From positions 166,027,074 through 166,091,073 of the forward strand of contig CM041780.1 in NCBI GenBank assembly GCA_023374045.1: a stretch of DNA of 64,000 bases. The letters are read 5' to 3'. The stretch's first letter is position 1. The number at the start of each line of letters is the position of its first letter. The notes below the pieces were generated by a model that was not told the origin of the DNA, did not search any database, and saw only the letters and a list, made by a program, of their open reading frames with translations. The position numbers were made by a program, and so were the translations under genes. This document shows positions 1 through 13,300 of this stretch, piece by piece. Source of the stretch: Limonium bicolor (taxonomy: Eukaryota > Streptophyta > Magnoliopsida > Caryophyllales > Plumbaginaceae).

Positions 1-495
1 AGGCTTATCTGAGGGATTGAAGTGGCCTGCTTCGTTGAAATTTTTTTTTGTACGGCTCTCTGTTATGTGTCTCTCTGATTTGTTCGGCTTCGTAGGTAGA
101 TGGAGAATTCTAGCTTAAGATATACATGTTCATTTGTCCGGAAGTTTGCAGATATTTTCGGATTGTATTAAATGTTAATATAGTACTTGGAGGGGTTAGC
201 TTATTCTATTTTTGGCTATGTAGATGGGCACTTGGTATAATTTCTTTAAGTCAGATTGGTATTCTCTTAGTATTTTTCCTTGGACAAACTTGATTGGTAT
301 GCTGCTTTAGTTTCTAGCAGTTTCATTTGTTTGCTCTGTACGTGGGTTATTTCCATTTTGCTCGCATGAATTTAGTCCACGGGACCATGTTGGATGGTTA
401 TCAACGCCTTGTGTCTCATAAAGTGGTACTGAGAATAATCTGGCTAATAATTGACTGCTGTGGCAAATGGAATTTGGATTTAAATAATCCCACAG
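1..495 (+). other. Intron of the PABN-like gene
   Basis: No coding frame matches the upstream part of the RRM protein that starts at 496. The stretch is T-rich and ends in a canonical acceptor (AG at 494-495). I read it as intron sequence; earlier exons lie left of the window. Confidence 0.7.
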
Positions 496-1148
496 GTTGA
501 CTATGCTTGCACCCCTGAAGAAGTTCAACAGCACTTCCAATCATGCGGTACAGTAAATAGGGTGACTATTCTCACTGACAAGTTTGGGCAACCCAAGGGC
601 TTTGCTTATGTTGAGTTTGTTGAAGTGGAAGCTGTTCAAGAGGCTCTTTCACTGAATGAATCTGAACTGCATGGTCGCCAGTTGAAGGTATTTTTTTTCT
701 CAGATTGAGCAGGAATGCAGGATTAATCAAATTTGTGGATATTCTTGCATTTAAGACCTTTAAGTTACTTGATATAATCAGTTTGGTTAAAGTTTGAGTC
801 TCCAACTGAGTTCAATTGTGCATGTGTTTTTCAGGTTATGCCTAAGAGGACTAATGTGCCTGGGATGAAGCAATACCGTGGCAGGCGGTTTAACCCTTAC
901 ATGGGTCGATTTCGCAGGCCATATGTCCCTCCATATTTTTATTCACCTTATGGATATGGGTAATGTCTCTTGGGTTTAGGTGTATATTTGCTTTTATTTA
1001 TGTGTTCCCAAACAGTAGAAAAATTGTTATTTTTCTGTTTGGCTTTAACAAATTTACCCTGGAGTGATGGTTTCGCATTGTTGACTCTGAATCTTGCAGG
1101 AAGGTGCCGCGGTACAGACGACCGAACCGCTTCATGCCCTACTATTAG
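496..1148 (+). CDS. Polyadenylate-binding protein 2-like (nuclear PABPN1 family), 3' three exons
   Basis: Three exons can be joined: 496-687, 835-959 and 1100-1148, with GT-AG introns at 688-834 and 960-1099. They encode the last 121 residues of a nuclear poly(A)-binding protein. The first exon is most of an RRM: it starts [10 protein letters not shown] and carries the RNP1 octamer KGFAYVEF (residues 34-41 of the visible part) after TDKFGQP. The second and third exons give the short arginine- and tyrosine-rich tail ([10 protein letters not shown], then [10 protein letters not shown], stop TAG at 1146-1148) that follows the RRM in plant PABN proteins. In the family this protein binds nascent poly(A) in the nucleus and controls tail length; the tail is the usual nuclear-import and methylation region. 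The gene is 5' truncated by the window edge. The frame is intact, so it is probably functional. It is the only host gene recognised here. Confidence 0.93.
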
Positions 1149-2670
1149 TAAAGAAACTCCATGTTAGGATCCTTCTTAGATGGTGTTCTACTATTGGTTT
1201 CAAGTAGATACCTGAGCAGGCTTTTTCCTCTTCTTGGGGCTAGCCGTTATCTATTTGGTACATTGCAATTAGCTTAAAATATGAGATGTAATTCTATGAA
1301 TGAGTCTCTTCTTACCACCTTTGCTTGGTGGCAGTCCTCCTAGTGTTTGTGTTGATACCTGGAACATCATGATATGTTGCTAAATTTGGTGCCATTCATG
1401 TGTTTCAACTTGTACATTTCATTGCTTGATCAATTGTGTTGGGTTAAAACTGTCGACAGAAAGTTGGCAGTAAATACTAAATAGGCTGGTCAAGCTGCTG
1501 CTGAGTTAATTTGTTCTGGTGGCGGAAGGCCTTTAACCTATGGATTTGACCAACATGCGCTGTGCTTAAGAGCTTGCTCGGATCTCCTTCGAATGTGATA
1601 TCAACGAATGACGCGTGCCGCCTTACTATTATAGGAACTGCCCTCTTTGAGCTTTGAGTTGAAGATTTTCTTAAGTAAATAGGTTGGAATATTACCGTTA
1701 TGGATTTGAGGGTTTTCACGAAGGTCGGGGGAGTTGTGGGTTAGTGCGTAACCCCTTCTAGAGCCACTCGGCATTAGAGAGGAGTATTAAGCCTAACATG
1801 AACATAAAAATAAGCTTTCGCCTTTCAGTTCGAAATTTCTAATCTAAAATATTTGTTGGGTTGGGTTAGAATGGTGAAAGTGCGTGTTGAGTTCAGGTGC
1901 TCATTGTAAAATAAACCTGCAACATGAAGAAATCTGAGAAAATAAAATAATGTGTTCAAAGTTGTAAGCGCATGAAATACTTCAAAGAACAAGAGATCTT
2001 CTGTCAAACTTGTTCAGAATTCAGATACCCATAACCGGGGCTCTGGGGTGGATGTATGACACTTGCAATTGTTAAAGCTTTTTTTTTTTTTTTTGAGAAA
2101 GGAAAAGATTCATGCTTACCGATGTAATTATGGAAAAACACAATCTTGATCACTCATCGCAAATCGTTTATCATTTAAACGATTCGTTTATCAGCTCTTA
2201 TATTCAACAAACACTATTATAGCTCACTTAGAGCTTTCAAAATCATTTGGTATGCTATTAACATGAAAAAGAGAAACAATACAATTCATCAAGAGGACTT
2301 AAATGCATTTTGTGGGGTATCCTACTAAAAGTAGAAGGGGTACAAACTATTTAGTCCAGACTCATTGAATTTAAGGGTTATGATGTTTTTTTTTCATTGA
2401 AAATATCTTATATCAAAGTAAATAATATGTAATATCACAATCTTCTTGTTCTCTATTAAATTCTATCATGACAACTGCAGTGAAAAACAAGCTCAAACCC
2501 TTGAAATGTTATCCTAGAAGACTTAACTAGTAATAATATGTATCACATACAAATAATAGACCTTTGATAAGAGATGACCATGTGATGCGGGTGAAGTTTC
2601 CTTGAAATTATTCGACAATCATTCAAGAGTCACAAGGTTGTCCTTGTTTACTAATTTTGGGCTAGGCCGG
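1149..2670 (+). other. 3' UTR of the PABN-like gene and AT-rich intergenic DNA
   Basis: The first few hundred bases after the stop are presumably 3' UTR; I cannot fix the poly(A) site. The rest is AT-rich with short frames that have no recognisable domain. I see no further gene. Confidence 0.5.
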
Positions 2671-2678
2671 CTGGCTAT

Positions 2679-2852
2679 CAGGGGCGGACGCAAAGGGGGG
2701 ACCGGGGGGGCGGGTCCCCCCGAAACTTTTGAAAATTTGTAAAATGCTCTTATAAATTTTTGAAAAATATAAAATAACATAATATTTTAAAGAACAATAG
2801 TGTCAAAAAATTTTTTTACCCCCCCTAAACAAAAGTTCTGGGTCTGCTACTG
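2679..2852. mobile_element. Non-autonomous hAT-type MITE (174 bp)
   Basis: The element is flanked by a perfect 8-bp target-site duplication CTGGCTAT at 2671-2678 and 2853-2860, the size made by hAT transposases. Its ends are imperfect inverted repeats (CAGGGGCGGACGCA against CAGTAGCAGACCCA). It has the C/G run near the left end and the AT-rich middle common in such short elements. It encodes nothing and would depend on a transposase elsewhere. The clean duplication suggests a fairly recent insertion. Confidence 0.88.
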
Positions 2853-2966
2853 CTGGCTATTGAGGCCAAAAGACCTGCAAGCTCGTTTACATCACCCACC
2901 AAAATAGACATAGATGATTTACTTTTGAAACAAAAAATGTTCCCTTATAGGATGCAGAACCATTAA

Positions 2967-3744
2967 GGGCGCGTTCGTTAGGAACATTAACCCCCCATAT
3001 GGACATTAACGTGCATTAAAGATACATGCGTGACACGACATTTTGGCGAAATGTAGCTGCGTTTTGTGCTATCACCACATTTACGGTAGATGTCGAAAAC
3101 CCTGCATTTCAAAAATAAGCTAGGTACCTTGGTTTGCCAAATTACTTGAGTACCCTTCCTTTTTCATTCCAGTTTGCGTACGCATTCAATGCCCCGTCAA
3201 ATTCATCGACACGGCATCGAAGAACACTCCCTCATCCACGCCGCCATTGTAGTATGCAATCAACATTGAAGAAGCTTCAACTAATCCCACTCTCTAGTAT
3301 GGCCTTCAATACGAATCCAACCCAATACCAGAGTGCATAAGTAGTTCTACTACATCAGTCGTATATAAAAAACTCAACCAAGTGTTGCTGATGGTCTGCT
3401 CTATCGTATTCCAAAGGTAAACCTATCGACCATATTCGTCAAATGTTCCTTTCCACTGCTAATTTGTTTTATGTTTACACTAATTTCAGGATTGTGTACA
3501 AGTCTACAGATACTCATTAGCAACGAAAGAAGAGGGTTTGTACTATTTGAAAAGAAGTTCGTCAAATTTCCAAACGCGGGGAAGTGAAAGGGCACAAGTG
3601 TAATGTGGACTTGTGAACTGGGAAAAAAAATAAGCTTGTAAACGAACGACACGGTTCAACATATGCATAAAGTTGGGTTTTGAGGACCACACTAAAACCA
3701 CATTAATCAGGCCAAATTTCCAGATGCGGGTATCGAACGAGCCC
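2967..3744. mobile_element. Non-autonomous PIF/Harbinger-type element (778 bp)
   Basis: The ends GGGCGCGTTCG and, inverted, GGGCTCGTTCG form terminal repeats, and both are flanked by the trinucleotide TAA (2964-2966 and 3745-3747), the duplication typical of PIF/Harbinger. The interior holds only short frames without a DDE transposase or Myb-like domain, so this is a deletion derivative or MITE. Confidence 0.75.
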
Positions 3745-3747
3745 TAA

Positions 3748-5100
3748 GTCTAAAAATATAAAAAATAATACGGGAATAAACTAGACTAATATAAATACTA
3801 ATAGGATGATAACAAAAGCATAGTAGTGTTGGTACCAAAAACCACTCTTTGACTGACAATACAAAAACTATCGGTGCACACTTCAACATGTTAGTGGACA
3901 TCACCGCCTTCACCTGGCCTCTGGCACTATATTGTCTTCCATTATCTCTGAGAAAGCAACAACATCGTTGCTAATCGTTTCTGCATCTGTTCCACTATCA
4001 AGTGTAGCCACATGGAACATCCCCCTCCCCCCAAGACCAACAAACATCCACCATCAATACAATATTATGAGTGGTGGAGACAATCCACTTCGATTTTATC
4101 ACCACTTGAGCATGTGATGCAGACATGCGGTGGGGAGTTGATTTGAAGCTTTCTGACTCTAAAAGAATTGACATGCATAGATGTAAATCGCAAAACATCA
4201 ACCAATTCGGCAACTCCATGTAATTGCTGCAAAAGCTTCGATGAAACAAAGAAGAAAACCGGATCCGACCATAATATAATCATCTGCACCGCCACTCGAT
4301 TTGCCGACACCACTTCTAATAACGTGAAATCAAGAAGGTTTTTGATAACAACAGCTGCATGCAAATACCGGCGTAAATTCACAAAGGCTACTACTATATT
4401 CCCACTGATTGTTTAGCACACAAAAGTGAAGAAAAATTGGATTTGTAACAAAAATTAGGTTAATATGACCCAGAAACACAACCCAAAAGTAGTGAGTAAA
4501 GGAAGTAGAATTGGAAATTAGAAATCCTTTTTTGCCATAATTTCACTCCATGGTAGTTTAGAGGAGACTAACACAAGAAATCATCAAGAAAAGGAAGGAG
4601 AAGAGAAGAATTTACCCCCCTCAAAGAGAGACCTAAAAACAAAGAGAAATGAGAGTGTGCCCCTCACCGAAGAGGGAAGTGCCCCTCTCCAAAGAGGAAG
4701 GTGTCTCACTTTTCTATATGAGTGCATTGTCAGGTATTCGTTGTTCTAACTACGCGCTTGTAATATAACTATTTACTCTAATTCTCAAAGAGGTAAGACC
4801 TAGCAAACTAGTAGTTTCAATATAATAACACAAAACTACATGTGAAGAATCACTCATTTTCGCTCAATATGAACTACCAACATTCTATTTCTAATGTTTT
4901 GCATGAAAACATCTACGTTGTAATAAATTATTTTATTTTATTTTATTTTTAATACTGATATAGAAATATTAATAAAATCATATTTAATGAGAGAAGAGGT
5001 TTGAGAAAAGATAAGTTTATATAAATCTTAGCGTCAATTTTTGGATCACATTGCCTTTCTATTTGACTCTTCCGACCATCCCTAGTACCAACTAGATAGA
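3748..5100. other. Intergenic stretch, no recognisable gene
   Basis: Short frames on both strands near 4065-4416 overlap one another and show no domain. At 4654-4705 a GTGCCCCTC...AAGAGG unit occurs twice as a short imperfect tandem repeat. The rest is AT-rich. Confidence 0.5.
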
Positions 5101-6035
5101 TGTTAGATTGGGGGTGTGGCTGAGCCGGTCTGACTTGTTAGACTTAGAAGGACTTGCCTTGGATTGAATGACTTGAATGCGGAAGCTTTGAAATAAGATA
5201 TACTAGAATAGAAAAGTACTTTATTGATAATTCAGTGTGAAGTACAACTAGGTTTTCTACGCTTGGGGTTAGACAAAATGACTATGTCTAACCCACTCCT
5301 CTAAATATGGATCAACATAAATCAAGGAGGAACAAGTGCAACATGCTTTCTAAGCTAGATGTATCTATCTAAGCACAACAACTAATTTTCTAAAAGCAAT
5401 CTCTCTCAATATGATTCTCTTTCTTTAAGAAATTTGTAAGTGAAAACCCCTAAACTATTACAAATGACTTTAACTGGTTAAATACTGATAAAAGTCAAGT
5501 AACTGCTCCAATGACATTTAAATTGATGTTTCCACGAACTTCCACTAAGCATAAGGCGGGAATATCTTCAACTGCTTTACGGTTGACTCGTTCTGACTTT
5601 CTTCAACTTCAAATCTCCTATTTACCAATGCTGGTCAATTATATTCCCATAGAATTATCCATGTTTTATCTTCTTATGCACGCCTCTTATCTTGTAGAAC
5701 TTTAAGAGGTATTCTTTGACACATCACGACACATTTGCACAAGTTGACTCATTATCTCATCCAGACTTTACTTTGATGCCATTATCCGCAAAATCCAAGG
5801 TTCTAATAATTCCCCCTTTTTACTGATGATGGGAATTGACTCTGTCCAGATGAACTAAAGTTCCCCCTTAAGTTGAGCACCATATAAAAGGAGATGAATG
5901 CAAATCGCTCTTCAGATAGAGTCTGGTTGACAACCAAATTCTGTCTATCTTGACACTTCTTCTGTGTCTGTGGGGAGGCTCTGGATGACTTGTTATCTTT
6001 TCACTGGAAGTTCTATCCCGTTGAACTCAGACTCT
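5101..6035 (-). mobile_element. Copia-type 3' LTR (5101-5808) with a remnant of internal DNA
   Basis: Read on the minus strand, a purine tract (AAAAAGGGGGAAT, about 5809-5821) is followed by a segment opening TATTAGAACC and closing AATCTAACA; the outer ends pair as TGTTAGA/TCTAACA apart from one changed base. The upstream CATCATCAGTAAAAAGGGGG context resembles the polypurine tract of SIRE/Maximus-like Copia elements. The 5809-6035 part would be the end of the internal region. It is cut off by the CACTA element, and no gag-pol survives. Confidence 0.5.
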
Positions 6036-6923
6036 CACTAGTATAAAAATGCCTATTTTGGTGCCCCTATTTCAGCATTTGTAGAGAAAATTACCAAAAT
6101 GGGGCTCCGAGATTTTTTTAGTATGAAAAAAGACACCTATTTCGGTGGTTGTCTCTACAACCACCGAAATAGGGGCGTTTCCCAGGATTTTTTCTAATTT
6201 TTTTGAAATGCCGCTTAAATTTTAGTCTATTTCGTTATATATTTGCTCGCTGGCCTCATCTCCTCATCCTCTTTTCTCTCTCACTACTGTAATTTCGCAT
6301 CCCTAACTGGCGAACATGGTCTGCGCCTCTCTTCGTCACTTTCTCTCACGGTGATTTCACAACCCAAACCAGCGGCTCTTTCTTCATCCCCTTCACTCAC
6401 GGTAAATTCATAACCCTAACTGGCGAACCAACATGCTCTACGCACCTCTCTTCATCCTCTTATCTCACGGTAATTTTACAGGCGAACATACATGCTCTTC
6501 TCTACGCCTGTGCTAATTATCTTCTCTCACGGTAATATACTCGAGCTTATCTTATTCTCTCTAGCGAATCGGTAATATACTCGGACTTATCTTATTCTCT
6601 CTAGCGAATCGGTAATATACTCGGACTTATCTTATTCTCGTGTCCGCGCCTTTATGTCAATAAAAAATCACTAGAGCTGTATACATCTCCGCGCCTCTAT
6701 TCATTCTCATGTCTGCACCTTCGTGTCGAAAATCAGTAGAACTGCTGCCAAGAGGTTGAAAATGACACAGAAATTGATTTTTTTTAAAAGGACCTATTCC
6801 GGCGGTTGTTAGCTATGAACTGCTAAAATAGGTGGGTTTTTTGTTCTAAAACACGTCTATCTCGGTGGTTGAACAACCGCCGAGATAGGATTGCACACCT
6901 ATCTCGGCGCACTCCATTAGGGC
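6036..6923. mobile_element. CACTA (En/Spm-type) transposon, left end only
   Basis: The segment opens with CACTA at 6036 and then carries repeated subterminal motifs of the form CCTATTTCGGTGGTTG in both orientations (near 6063, 6139-6175, 6790, 6850-6888, 6897), the hallmark of CACTA termini. The copy at 6139-6175 is a 17-bp-arm palindrome. No TNPA/TNPD-like gene is visible. The element is truncated where LTR H begins at 6924; its other half would lie beyond H. Confidence 0.7.
6531..6640. repeat. 40-bp tandem repeat, about 2.75 copies
   Basis: The unit opening GGTAATATACTCG and containing CTTATCTTATTCTC starts at 6531, 6571 and 6611. It lies within the CACTA end and continues a looser series of CTCTCACGGTAA-type repeats from about 6285. 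Confidence 0.85.
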
Positions 6924-8730
6924 TGTGACACCCCAACTCCTAAAACTGGAATTATCTCATAAACCTCCAAGTACTTATATTAACAAAGCAACGAAATTCT
7001 AAATAAGTTGGTGTTACCGCCGTTAGTCACCCAAGTGACTAACTAGGCATTCTACAATCTTCAGTCTCAAGCTACGGTCTGATGGACCCGAATATACCGA
7101 ACATAAGTATATACATACCTTAACCAAAATACATATACCGAGTACAAAGTAGATCGCATCCTAATATAACTTACTACAACTGTCTACAATACGAGTGTAC
7201 ATGCACATCTCGTATGTTTAAAATATACACCCAAAGTACATCTACCCATTCCTACTCTCAGGATGAGACGTCTTCTGGCGCGTACCTGAAAAATAATATG
7301 GATGCCCCGAGGGGCTCAGCACCTTCGCTGGTATGATTAACGTGCAACCCACAAGCTAACGGGGCTACACACGACAATTTTGTCGTATGCATGCAATTGA
7401 TTGGTCATACATACAATAATAAGAAGTACGATAACACACAACACATTCATCTGAAATAGTCATAGCTCAAGCTGATCGAACGACGTAATAGAAGTTCATT
7501 AAGTAAGTGAGTTAGCTTTTTAACTCCTTAAGTTTGAGAATCATTTAATTCTCGTATTCCACTTTATCTCAAATATGTCAATCGTTCTTTAATTAGATCC
7601 GGTTATACTTAGTCCATTATTTATTTTTGTCAGGTCAAAGGTAACCCTAACCAGCGACCAAGAACTACACTGGTTAAATAAACAATAATTCTTAAATTGG
7701 GATTTAGGTGATCCCACCGCACCATCTTAATCTACCTCCCACCACGAACAGAAATTCAAGGTGGCCGAGTCTATTTGTCGACTCTAGGCGACGAGTCCGT
7801 AGACAAGTCTCAATGGAAGTTGACTGTAATAATAGATAACTGACTTCCTACTTCAAACACATGTGACCGGACCGTTCTGGATTCCTCACCCCCCAAGTTC
7901 CAGTTAGTAGAAGTCTCGAAGATAATGTTTGTTAGTTAAACCTCTTTCAAGTGTTAACCAACCAATATTAGGGAGGGTCTCATGTTCTCATACAATTGTT
8001 TACTAAGCGTAGTTAGTAAGTAACTCAAAGGTAAGTTGTGTTAGTATAATACAAACACGTAAACAAATGCGGTAAACCGGTTTCATGCTTTATCTTGTTT
8101 AGTCTTAACACATAAACACACAGTACACAAACCGAGGGACACCTCGTTAGCAAGCAAGCTACAAGAAAAGCATACCGTTCACCGTTGTCGTCGGTTGTCT
8201 ACTCTCCTCCGGAGTCCAATTACTCAAACCCTATAACATCCATCGAAACGGGTGGTTATTTCCTCTTAATTAACCTAGCTCATTTCATCACTAATGACTT
8301 CCGATTAATAACTACTAAGTCATTATAGTTCAAACTTAATCCCATAAGTTAGTTACTTCTCATTATATCTTATACTTGTTCACACCCCTAATGACCATTA
8401 CATGTCACCAAACAACTCCTAACAATCATCTAATACAAATATCATTTGATTCCCCTCATTTAACTTCAAATTCTAACTCATGGTTCAATTTTAGACATGT
8501 CCCGGACCTTAACTCCCGAACCAAGTTGTCTAGGAAACTTTCGGTAAGAAAAATGAAGTGGTCCGGGTCTTTACCCCCATCCTAAGTCCCGGACCAGTTG
8601 TATAATACAATTTCGGTGGCTTTTTAGTGGTGGTCGGGTCTTCTTACAAGACCTAGGTCCCGAACCACCCTTAACATGTAATTTTTGCCAGTTTTTTATG
8701 TGTGGTCCAGGACTTTATACAATGAGTAAG

Positions 8731-11700
8731 TGTAACACCCCATCCAACATTAACATACTTACAATAAACTGCAGCGGAAATCTCAACTCATCACATTACT
8801 TAATTCAATGGTGTTACACGCCGTTAACCACCCACGTGGCTAACAAGGCTAAGACATATACATTGTATCGGTCTGATGGACTAGATTCCCGAGCAACTAC
8901 ACAATACAATCCTCATTCCATTTTCAACATTTATTATATACATACATTCCCACTGTACCGAGTATTTACAAACTAATGCCGATAACAATTTCGGTCTTAC
9001 TACGCTTACAATGCTTACGCCATTTAAATGGCTACCCATGTATAAACATCTACCCCTCCTACTCTCGAACGGCTTCCAGCTCCTTGTACCTGAAATAGAA
9101 AAGGAGAGAAAGGGTGGCCCCAAGGGGTCAGCACCTTTGCTGGTAGGTAATCCCGCAGCCCACATGCTACCGGCCACGCACAACTAATTGTCGTCTTAGC
9201 ATGCAGTTGATTATATTTAAATCATGCATACAAGCCATAAACATACAACACATAACATTTCGCCTCAATGGGCTCAACCTATAACCATCACATCCACACT
9301 TAACCAACCATTCAATGATTCCTTAAACCCTAGAGTGGCTCTCCTCTAAACGAGCTACTTCCTTAACGAACGACATGTACCCATTAATCGGGTTATCTTA
9401 ACGCCTCTTGTCACAACTGGGATTCATTTCCATGATCCACACACTCCATATCCTACAACATATCTCATTCCTCACATAACAAAACCTTTTTGTTTCGTCG
9501 TACACATGACAACATCACAATCATTTTAAACACCTGACGTATACTCATCGTAGCATAGCAAGGGAATTTGCATAGCAACAACACTACATAACACCGTAAA
9601 TCGGTTCTCACAAGGAACCTTCCCCATAGTTAGTATACATAGTGAGTCTAGAGATTATTACCAATCCCATGTTAAGCTCGTTACCAACCTCGTTACCGTC
9701 CGGTTATATAGAACGGTTAACTTATACCCAAGGTGTGTCGGATATAGTAATCCCAAGCACACCGAAATATCATTCGTATGCCCCTGTGGCCCGACGTGAG
9801 TCAGTAACTAGCTTTGGATAAGCTAAGGGAAGGTAGAAACCAAATTGGAATACCACCTATACATACACCAAGAGAGCCGAACCGGATATGATATCGACTC
9901 CCGTCCATCACACGCGTGGCCGGAACAACCGGACTCCTCACCCCCCATTAGTACATATACTTACAAATAAGTAGTTAGAGATCCATTATGGAGCCTACCA
10001 CATCCACACACCATACGGTATCATAACCGAGTTAAGCACACAAGGGAGGTTCACACACTTGCATACAACAACAATATCCAACTAACTCACACATAGCCGT
10101 GGTTAGCACGTTCCCAAGGTTGGGCCGTCAACTCCGTATACCGATCACTCATGTGTTCCTAGTTTTGGTTAGCTAAGATCTAACACATACTTGAGGTTAA
10201 ATGGTATCGGAGGCCAAATTCGCCACATAAATGAATTACTATAAACTCATTACATGTTTTAATCTTACAAGGTGGCAAACACTCAAGAAAAACATATTGG
10301 CATACAAGCCGGTGTAATCCGGTAGGACACAGGTTGCAAAAAACCATACCTGTCACCGGAGTCCACTTTATCACGTCCACTTATGTTCCTCGAGCAATTC
10401 TCGAACAACTGATAACATTACATATACTTTTATTAACTTCGGGGTAGCATGATTATTTAATGTCTAATGCTTATAACTTTCCCCGTTAACTTAGTTACAT
10501 AACTTAACATTTTAACTTGTTTTACTCTCACATTCTAATACAACTTTTAACCCACTTTATTGTCATTAAAACTCACCTAACATGTCCTTAACAACCTTAT
10601 GACATCATTACCATCAATCCCCATCATTACACATCATTTCTACCTTAAAACAACAATTTTGGTCCATACAGTGGCCTGTCCGAACTTGTGTCCGAACCTC
10701 CAGTTCGGTCGCAAGCCGCGACCTAATACTGAAAACTATACACACGTCCGAACTTGTGTCCGGACTTCCCAAGTTCGGACACAGTTCGAGAATGAGAAAA
10801 TCCTTTACCCAACAGAGCCTGTCCGAACTTCCATGTCCGGACGGAAGTTCGGACACGGCAAAACATTCAATTTCCAAGTCTTTAAACACTTAACCAATTT
10901 CACCAAACTTCTCCTAAAGCCTCATAATGTTTCCTAACATCATTTGGCACATCAAACACACCTTTAGCCATGTGCTAAACTCTTTAAATCACTCACCAAA
11001 ACCATCTTATCATTCACAAATTTCTTACAAAATTCCTAGCACCTGGAATGTTTTCTCCTTAAGATTTTTAAGTGGTAGTTCACCAATAATGACCACTACA
11101 CCAAGGTGTTTCCTCTACACCTTAACATCATCTCTCAAACTTCTTATCTTACTAACTAAATCTCCTTTTTACAACTTCTTGAATTCTTTTCTCAAAACCT
11201 TACTTAAACATCATTTTCTCCTTATTCATCAACATAACCTAAACCTTAAACAAACTTCTTCAAGACTTTAATACACTCTCAAAACACACATTGAATTCCT
11301 AGAACTTCCAAGATAACACCTAAATCCTTGCATCACTCTAAATCACCTTAATACTTGTTTTTCTTCTCAAGTAAACATTTATTCACCTTTAACACTTCCT
11401 AGTTCATCAAAACCATTTAAACACTTAAAACTCCTTATACATTTTACAAATTTTGCCATAGGTTCTTTAGCACCTCATCATTCCAAAGCTCATAGTTTTC
11501 ACCACTAAATATTCAAGAACACCTAGATCCATCAAAAACATTATCACTCACAAAACTTCACCAAATTTACACTACATCACAATATAGTGCATAATTAACT
11601 TGCTTGGCACTTAGGCCCTTAAATAACATGGCTCTTAGGCCCTTAAATTGCATAATCCTTAAACACTGAATTTCCCACATAAGTAATGCCTTTGACCTGC

Positions 11701-13300
11701 GAATACATACACCAATACATATGTTCTTTTACTAGTCTCCTTGAGAACACTTTACTAAGTCATTCACCATTTGCTCTTTAGGTAGTTTTAACAAGCATTA
11801 TAAGCTTATTTCTCCTAAGGCATTAAACCACATTAAGATAGCATATTTACCTCTTTTCCTCCCAAATTTCTTTCTTGTTTCCTTACAAACCGGTAAGGCA
11901 TTTGGTTCCTTGCCAACTACTAAAAATTATACAAACAACATAATGAGTATTCAAGCTTTAAGCTCCATCTCATTGTAAACCCTAGGTTTACATTATTTCA
12001 AAACATTAATGTAGTTGTTTTACCTTAATCTTTGAAGGGTGTTTGAATATCTATGAAGAGAGGACTCCACCTAGTCCTTGAAAGATTCAAATGGAGCTAG
12101 AACAAAGCAACACAAGGAGCTCCATCAATGAATATTTTCGGTCACACACAAAACATGGAGGAAACTTGATTTTTCTTTGAGATTCCTTACCTAGGAGCAA
12201 AGGAGAGTAATAATATGTGGAAAGACAAGCTCAAGCTCCATCAATGGTGGAACTCCATGGCACCGAAATGGTGATCTTCAAATTTTGAGAAGATAGAAAT
12301 GAAGAGCTTGATGAGAGGAAGAGAATGGTGGTGTTGTTTTGATTTGGTTAAGTGAGCTAGGTTTACATGTGGTCAAAGATGGACTTCCATGGTGGTATTG
12401 TGTATTACCGAGAGAGAACAGCAAGAAGGGAGAATGAAAAGGTGAAACCGTGTGAATGAAGAAAGAAAGAAGGAAATGAGAAGATGAGTTTGCTTTTGGA
12501 GATATTTATGTTATAAAGCAAAATAGTACTTTACTTTAAGCTTTACTTTACTTTTGATTTCTTTTACACTTGGTGACTCACTCCTTGAAAAACCGGCCCC
12601 CATATACTTAGGAGGGTATAATAGTCTTTTGTTGACCAACTTAATTACTTATAACATTATATGTTACAAACTAGCTTATAAAAATCACTATTCACCAAAA
12701 ACAAGGCACATAGAAGTGAAATTTTTGATTTCCCATTGATATAGCCACCCAAATGTGATACTATATAGTACACATGTTAATAAAGAGTAATGATGGACAT
12801 TTAGCCATTCAAAACTCATTTACAAGACAATTTTTCAAAAACGTGCTTTAAGACTCCTTAAAGCACATTTTGCGTTTTAACTTGTTTTCAAGCTTGGTTT
12901 TCTTTAGTAATTGATTTAATATGTTCATTAACATATAAATAAGGCATAGGTATGACCATTAGGTCTTATACACCTTTATCCCAAGCTTAGAGCACATTTT
13001 AGCCCATATTGACCTTAAGGTATTATTTGTGTTTTGTTTGGTTTCATTGTCTACCAAAGTTTCCTAAGGACTTAATGCCTTATAAAGTCATAATTAAACA
13101 TTATCAAGTCTTGGTAGGCTCTTTGGGTCCTAGCCAAGTTCACTCCAAGCTTAGAGCATGTTTTTGCTCAAACCGTGTCTTAGTGTTTTATTGTGTTTTA
13201 CCATGGTTTAAATGGTTCGTTTATGTTTCTAAGGCACTTTTTAGCCTTTAAATACCATAGTTTAACATTTACACAACGTACCAAGGTTTGGGGTATTTCA
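8731..13300 (-). mobile_element. Element B, solo LTR (4570 bp), Tekay-like
   Basis: The segment runs TGTAACACCCC...GGGGTATTTCA and is flanked by the perfect 5-bp duplication GTAAG (8726-8730, 13301-13305). No internal region, primer site or polypurine tract is present, so it is a solo LTR left by LTR-LTR recombination. Orientation is inferred as minus by similarity to LTR H: both contain the palindrome GTGCTTTAAG...CTTAAAGCAC (12843-12866 here), followed on the minus strand by three AGGTAA sites (near 12189, 12023, 11850), a TTAAGGGCCTAAG repeat and GTCCG hairpins. The many short frames inside are not coding. Confidence 0.88.
10676..10856. repeat. GTCCGAAC hairpin array in LTR B (three units)
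   Basis: Units at about 10676-10721, 10744-10793 and 10818-10856 each combine GTCCGAAC, a central GTCCGGAC or close variant, and GTTCGGAC, so each can fold as a hairpin in alternative ways. Spacing is about 70 bp. Confidence 0.85.

Noticed and set aside
4065..4416. Overlapping frames of 82-105 residues on both strands
   Set aside because: No domain, no splice context, and composition like surrounding intergenic DNA.
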